Under the pieces are notes generated by a model. That model saw nothing but the letters and a program-made list of their open reading frames with translations. It was not told where the DNA came from and ran no database searches. A DNA stretch of 64,000 nt from SAR116 cluster bacterium AG-447-A06. GTDB taxonomy: Bacteria; Pseudomonadota; Alphaproteobacteria; Puniceispirillales; Puniceispirillaceae. Numbering within the stretch: the stretch's first letter is position 1; every line of letters begins with the position of its first letter. Where the stretch lies: assembly GCA_003212345.1 (NCBI GenBank), contig QCPZ01000004.1, positions 1 through 64,000 of the forward strand, in the 5' to 3' direction. Shown here one piece after another: positions 59,088 to 64,000 of the stretch. The translations under genes and the position numbers were made by a program.

Positions 59088-59444
59088 TCAAAATGGCTTC
59101 CACGGCTCGTAATCACCAGTTGAGGAACTACGTTTTCCACCCCTCAGAATATGGCCTTGCGGGCGATGGGCGTTGACTGTTCCGGTGACGTTGGGCTGAT
59201 GTTCCAGCTGCCACTCATACTTGTCATAGCCACCCTCTGGCGGCGGCAATGATTCGGTATGATGCAGCCAGCCATGCCAGTCAGCTGGTACTTTTGAAGC
59301 CTCGGCCATGCCGTTGTAGCGGACGTACCGGCGAGGCGGTTTTCCCCGACGGGCGCGACGTTCTTCATAATAGCGGTTTCCAAATCGGTCGGTGCCAACC
59401 TGCTGTGCCGTGAGTTTTAGCGTGATCAACGTTACCAAATCCAT
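59088..59444 (-). CDS. NADH:ubiquinone oxidoreductase NDUFA12-family subunit
   Basis: VGTDRFGNRYYEERRARRGKPPRRYVRYNGMAEASKVPADWHGWLHH. Confidence 0.92.
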   Translation of the reverse strand: MDLVTLITLKLTAQQVGTDRFGNRYYEERRARRGKPPRRYVRYNGMAEASKVPADWHGWLHHTESLPPPEGGYDKYEWQLEHQPNVTGTVNAHRPQGHILRGGKRSSSTGDYEPWKPF

Positions 59445-59957
59445 GAAACGCTTCCCTTACCTATGAACCATTGCTCTCGTTCCGCCTGACCATATCGGCT
59501 GACAATCCCAGTATAGGCGTAAGCAAGCCAACGCGTCCAGCCGTCAACAGGCCAAAACATCAAATTAATTTACAACCAACAGATGCCAGCGTTATTCCCG
59601 CACCGTCCTTCTCCCAAATAGGAGTTTTCTAGAAACACAGATATTTTTTCAAAAATTCTTGTCGGTAAGTTTCATGCCAGAGTGACAATGAAAACAACAT
59701 TTGTTCAATGGCTTGGTATCAGTAGTGATACTTAAATGACAAGAGTAAAGGCCCATATAACCGCAATTTAATCACAATTTTTCGGGCATACCGGCGTTTT
59801 CTCTATTGTCCCTGACCCGCTAGATAATGTAGGTTAGTCGCTTGGCGCCCGCTAGATGTTGTGACATCTCCATATCAGTCGCTGTTAAGATATAGAAATC
59901 AAACGAATTTCATAGCCGGAAGAGCTGTGAGTCAATTACATCAGAGGAATCAAATAA

Positions 59958-62900
59958 ATGCATTTTGAAAGACGGTTCACGACATCGGGGAAAGATGCCT
60001 ACGCGAGTATCGAATTCAGATCAGCGACCAGTGAAATTCGGAATCCAGATGGAACAATCGTGTTTCAAGCCAAGGACATTCAGGTTCCAGCGCAATTCTC
60101 GCAAGTCGCGACAGATATTCTAGCGCAGAAATATTTTCGCAAAGCTGGCGTGCCCACAGCCCTAAAACGAGTTGAAGAAACTTCGATCCCATCATGGCTA
60201 TGGCGCAGCGAGTCAGACACAAAGGCACTTGCCACGCTGCCAGAGGGTCAACGTTATTCAGGCGAGAAATCGGCCAAACAAGTGTTTGACCGACTTGCCG
60301 GCACGTGGACCTATTGGGGCTGGAAGGGTGGATATTTCACCAGCGAAGACGATGCCAGAACTTATTTTGACGAAATGCGCTACATGCTCGCTACCCAGAT
60401 GGCCGCGCCAAATTCACCGCAGTGGTTCAACACTGGCATGCACTGGGCCTACGGCATTGATGGGCCAAGTCAGGGACATTTTTATGTTGATTACAAAACT
60501 GGTAAATTAACCCGATCAACCGGCGCTTACGAACATCCACAGCCACATGCTTGCTTTATCCAGTCGGTTAGTGATGACCTGGTCAATGAAGGCGGAATCA
60601 TGGATTTGTGGGTGCGTGAAGCGCGTCTGTTCAAATATGGATCAGGTACCGGATCAAACTTCAGCCGGCTCCGCGGTGAGGGTGAAAGCCTGTCTGGCGG
60701 TGGCAAATCATCTGGCTTAATGAGCTTTTTACGAATTGGTGATCGGGCCGCAGGCGCCATCAAATCTGGCGGCACCACCCGCCGAGCGGCCAAAATGGTG
60801 ACGGTAGATATAGACCACCCCGATATTGAAGCCTATGTCGATTGGAAAGTTGTTGAAGAACAGAAAGTTGCTGCCCTTGTGGCCGGATCCAAATTAGCCC
60901 AAAAACACTTGAGCGAGGTTATGACCGCCTGTCAAATTACGGATGGTTTGGATGTTGACGAGAAGTTTGACCCGAAAGCGAATAAGGCTCTGAAAAAGGC
61001 TATCTTGTCCGCGCGTAAATCTATGATCCCAGAAAATTATATCCAGCGGGTGATCCAGTTTGCTCAGCAAGGCTATACAGATATTGAATTCAAAACATAC
61101 GATACAGACTGGGACTCAGAAGCCTACCTAACCGTTGCAGGACAAAACTCAAACAACTCGGTTCGAGTTAGCAACGAATATCTGCAAGCCGTCCTCGACG
61201 ATGGAGAATGGGAACTAATCCAACGCCGTGACGGCGGCGTCGCAAAACGTATTAAGGCAGCTGACCTTTGGGAAAAAATTGCCCACGCAGCATGGGCCTG
61301 TGCCGATCCGGGCCTGCAATATGACACCACCATCAATGAATGGCACACCTGCCCAGAAGGCGGTAGGATTAATGCCTCTAACCCGTGTTCGGAATACATG
61401 TTCCTTGATGATACCGCTTGCAACCTGGCATCACTGAACCTGATGCAATTCCGCAAGGATGATCTTAGCTTTGATATTCCTGCCTTTGAACATGCAGTTC
61501 GGTTCTGGACATTGACACTGGAAATTTCAGTTCTGATGGCACAATTTCCATCGAAGGAGATTGCCCAACTGTCATATGAGTACCGCACGCTTGGTCTGGG
61601 CTTTGCTAATATTGGCGGTCTATTGATGGCCGAAGGGTATTCTTATGACAGCGATGAAGGACGCGCGATCTGCGGGTCTATTTCGGCAATCATGACTGGT
61701 ATCGCATATGCTACATCGGCCGAGATCGCAAGCGAGGTTGGCGCCTTCAAGAATTACAAGAAAAACGCCAAAAACATGCTGCGTGTGTTGAACAACCACA
61801 GGCTCGCCGCGCATGGAAAAAGCGGTGGCTATGAAGGGCTAGAAATTCTGCCTGTGCCGCTTGACATTAAATCTTGCCCAGATAAATCGCTTACCGATGC
61901 AGCGAAAGCCGCATGGGATCTGGCGGTTAACCTGGGCAAAAAGCATGGCTATCGTAACGCACAAGCCACAGTCATAGCCCCAACCGGCACAATTGGTCTC
62001 GTAATGGATTGTGACACCACTGGTATCGAGCCTGATTTTGCCATTGTCAAATTCAAGAAGCTTGCTGGCGGTGGATATTTCAAAATCATCAACCGCGTTG
62101 TACCCGAAGCCCTTCAGCGTCTGGGGTATGGGAAAAACCAGATTGAAGACATTGTTAAATATGCAGTTGGGTCAGGTAGCTTGGAAAATTGTCAGTCAGT
62201 GTCACTGAACGCATTGAAAGATAAAGGCTTTGGCGACGAAGAAATAGCCAAAATTGAGGCCGGACTTAGCAGTGCTTTTGATGTGAAATTCGTTTTCAAT
62301 CACTTCACCCTTGGCACAGAGTTTTGTAAAAGCAAGCTTGGCGTAACTGACGCACAGTTGAATGATTTTGACTTCAATCTTCTTGAACACCTCGGCTTCA
62401 GCAAGGATGAAATCGAAGCAGCAAACCTGCATGTTTGTGGTGCGATGACTCTCGAAGGAGCGCCGCACCTAAAAGATGTCCATTTGCCGATTTTTGATTG
62501 TGCCAATGTGTGCGGCCGTATCGGAAAACGCTTTTTGTCAGTTGAAAGCCACATTACTATGATGGCGGCGTCACAGCCCTTTATTTCGGGCGCCATTTCA
62601 AAGACCATCAATATGCCAAATTCAGCAACGGTAAAAGAATGCGGTGAGGCTTACATGCAATCATGGCGCCTGGGCCTAAAAGCGAATGCACTTTACCGTG
62701 ATGGCTCCAAGCTCAGCCAACCACTGTCAGCCGGCCTTGTTGACGATGTTGATTTGGAAGACGAAAGTGATGACGCACCAATGGCAGCAGCCGCACCTCA
62801 AGTGATCGAAAAAGTGGTTGAGAGGATAATCCGCGCCGAACGTGAACGACTGCCTCATCGGCGGAAAGGCTATACCCAGAAGGCAACCGTTGGCGGTCAT

Positions 62901-63614
62901 AAGGTATATCTCCGAACCGGTGAATATGAAGATGGTCGTATTGGCGAGGTATTTATTGATATGCACAAGGAAGGCGCAGCCTTTCGCTCATTAATGAATA
63001 ATTTTGCCATCGCCGTCTCAATCGGCCTCCAGTATGGCGTGCCGTTGGAAGAGTTTGTTGAGGCTTATACCTTTACCCGGTTTGAGCCACAGGGCATCGT
63101 GACTGGAAATGACGCAATCAAAATGTCAACATCAATCCTGGATTATACATTCCGCGAATTGGCAATATCCTATCTTGATCGCAGTGATCTGGGTCATGTA
63201 AATGTCGATGATCTGGATGTAACGACAACGGGTGCGGGTGATAACCAGTCAGACGTGATGAACCGCGTCACAAGTCATGGTTTTATCCGCCGCCAAGGTT
63301 TAGTTGTCTATTCCAATGATGGTGGCGCAGCGGTTGCCGCTACTGGCGGAAGTGATAATGTGGAAACCTTGCGCGCAGGCGATAGAGAAGGAAGTACAAT
63401 TGCCGATTTCGGTCTTGCCAGCGACACCGCCGGTGAGGTCGCTAGCAGCGCAAACACCTCAAAAAGCACCCCAAAAGCCGCCGACCTTGTACAGCAAGCC
63501 CGTATGCAGGGCTACGAGGGTGAGGCCTGCCCGGAATGCCAGAATTTCACCCTTGTCCGCAATGGCACCTGTTTGAAATGTAACACGTGTGGGTCAACCA
63601 CAGGGTGCAGTTAA
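59958..63614 (+). CDS. nrdJ: Class II (adenosylcobalamin-dependent) ribonucleotide reductase
   Basis: Long RNR core ([50 protein letters not shown]); C-terminal [28 protein letters not shown]. Confidence 0.95.
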   Translation: MHFERRFTTSGKDAYASIEFRSATSEIRNPDGTIVFQAKDIQVPAQFSQVATDILAQKYFRKAGVPTALKRVEETSIPSWLWRSESDTKALATLPEGQRYSGEKSAKQVFDRLAGTWTYWGWKGGYFTSEDDARTYFDEMRYMLATQMAAPNSPQWFNTGMHWAYGIDGPSQGHFYVDYKTGKLTRSTGAYEHPQPHACFIQSVSDDLVNEGGIMDLWVREARLFKYGSGTGSNFSRLRGEGESLSGGGKSSGLMSFLRIGDRAAGAIKSGGTTRRAAKMVTVDIDHPDIEAYVDWKVVEEQKVAALVAGSKLAQKHLSEVMTACQITDGLDVDEKFDPKANKALKKAILSARKSMIPENYIQRVIQFAQQGYTDIEFKTYDTDWDSEAYLTVAGQNSNNSVRVSNEYLQAVLDDGEWELIQRRDGGVAKRIKAADLWEKIAHAAWACADPGLQYDTTINEWHTCPEGGRINASNPCSEYMFLDDTACNLASLNLMQFRKDDLSFDIPAFEHAVRFWTLTLEISVLMAQFPSKEIAQLSYEYRTLGLGFANIGGLLMAEGYSYDSDEGRAICGSISAIMTGIAYATSAEIASEVGAFKNYKKNAKNMLRVLNNHRLAAHGKSGGYEGLEILPVPLDIKSCPDKSLTDAAKAAWDLAVNLGKKHGYRNAQATVIAPTGTIGLVMDCDTTGIEPDFAIVKFKKLAGGGYFKIINRVVPEALQRLGYGKNQIEDIVKYAVGSGSLENCQSVSLNALKDKGFGDEEIAKIEAGLSSAFDVKFVFNHFTLGTEFCKSKLGVTDAQLNDFDFNLLEHLGFSKDEIEAANLHVCGAMTLEGAPHLKDVHLPIFDCANVCGRIGKRFLSVESHITMMAASQPFISGAISKTINMPNSATVKECGEAYMQSWRLGLKANALYRDGSKLSQPLSAGLVDDVDLEDESDDAPMAAAAPQVIEKVVERIIRAERERLPHRRKGYTQKATVGGHKVYLRTGEYEDGRIGEVFIDMHKEGAAFRSLMNNFAIAVSIGLQYGVPLEEFVEAYTFTRFEPQGIVTGNDAIKMSTSILDYTFRELAISYLDRSDLGHVNVDDLDVTTTGAGDNQSDVMNRVTSHGFIRRQGLVVYSNDGGAAVAATGGSDNVETLRAGDREGSTIADFGLASDTAGEVASSANTSKSTPKAADLVQQARMQGYEGEACPECQNFTLVRNGTCLKCNTCGSTTGCS

Positions 63615-63643
63615 ACTCTCCCTGCAGCGCAATCTGCAGACCT

Positions 63644-63675
63644 GGCCCCACGCAATTTCGTGGGGCCTTTTTATT
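63644..63675 (+). terminator. Rho-independent terminator after nrdJ
   Basis: GGCCCCACG-CAATTT-CGTGGGGCC followed by TTTTTATTT. Confidence 0.93.
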
Positions 63676-63820
63676 TCGAAAACACCAGATTTATCAATCG
63701 ATCTAGCTTGCCATTCAAGAGTGATTATGCCAGCTTCGCAAAGGAGATTTCGTTAGTAGGTCGGCACGGCCATCGCGACAGGAAATGCCGCTTAACCGCA
63801 TATTTAAGAGGAGTGAGACC

Positions 63821-64000
63821 ATGACAAGCAAGGTAGAACACAGGCTGCGATCAGCCGGCGTTACAATTCCCGATGCACCCAGCCCGGCTGCAAATTACCT
63901 GCCTTTCACCCGCACCGGAAACCTTATTTTCGTGTCAGGTCAAGTTCCATTTGTTAATGGTAAACTGGAAGTTACCGGAACGGTTGGTAAAAATGCCAGT
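63821..64000 (+). CDS. RidA/YjgF-family protein (partial, runs off the window)
   Basis: MTSKVEHRLRSAGVTIPDAPSPAANYLPFTRTGNLIFVSGQVPFVNGKLEVTGTVG; AGAGGAG upstream. Confidence 0.85.
   Translation, partial: MTSKVEHRLRSAGVTIPDAPSPAANYLPFTRTGNLIFVSGQVPFVNGKLEVTGTVGKNAS

Noticed and set aside
63622-63639. CTGCAGCGCAATCTGCAG palindrome after nrdJ
   Set aside because: Imperfect repeat immediately before the strong terminator; no independent function supported.
1-64000. CRISPR arrays, IS elements, prophage, toxin-antitoxin or defence islands
   Set aside because: No direct-repeat arrays, transposase/integrase or known defence proteins seen in the sequence or ORF list.
1-64000. tRNA/rRNA genes
   Set aside because: Larger intergenic gaps were read; no cloverleaf with a GGTTCGAATCC-like arm or rRNA segment was recognised. 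A tRNAscan-SE run would be decisive.

Overview
This 64 kb window looks like an alphaproteobacterial chromosome segment (lineage not determined). About 0-32.6 kb is a flagellar cluster: flgBCDEFGHIJKL on the minus strand, flgP-flgT-(LysM/FimV-like)-flgA-flgM plus a DUF2802-like gene, flhA-flhF-flhG-fliA, an extra short hook/rod protein, fliL and several uncharacterised genes. About 32.7-64 kb is housekeeping: mnmA, ferredoxin, cysteine desulfurase, cysE, tyrS, an AsmA/YhdP-like protein, prfB, PBP1a, amidase, rne, aminotransferase, M48 peptidase, DsbA-like, aroQ-accB-accC-aat, DUF2155, mlaD-like, NDUFA12-like, nrdJ and the start of a RidA-family gene. Main observations: (1) eight intergenic sites share TTGGCA-N7-TGC (sigma-54 -24/-12 architecture), and a ninth weaker one shares its -12 element with the flgB promoter on the opposite strand; they link several unknown genes to the flagellar regulon; (2) a Vibrio-like FlgP/FlgT module; (3) FlhF with a degenerate GTPase site beside an FlhG that lacks the N-terminal activator region; (4) very large FlgK (1621 aa) and FlgE (1261 aa) with modular insertions, plus a second, short FlgE-like protein; (5) a nitrile-hydratase-alpha/NHLP-like small protein inside the flagellar cluster; (6) a paralogous pair of single-TM proteins flanking fliL, each with its own sigma-54-like promoter; (7) a Bcp-type peroxiredoxin pseudogene with two independent lesions. 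All assignments come from reading the sequence; no searches were run.
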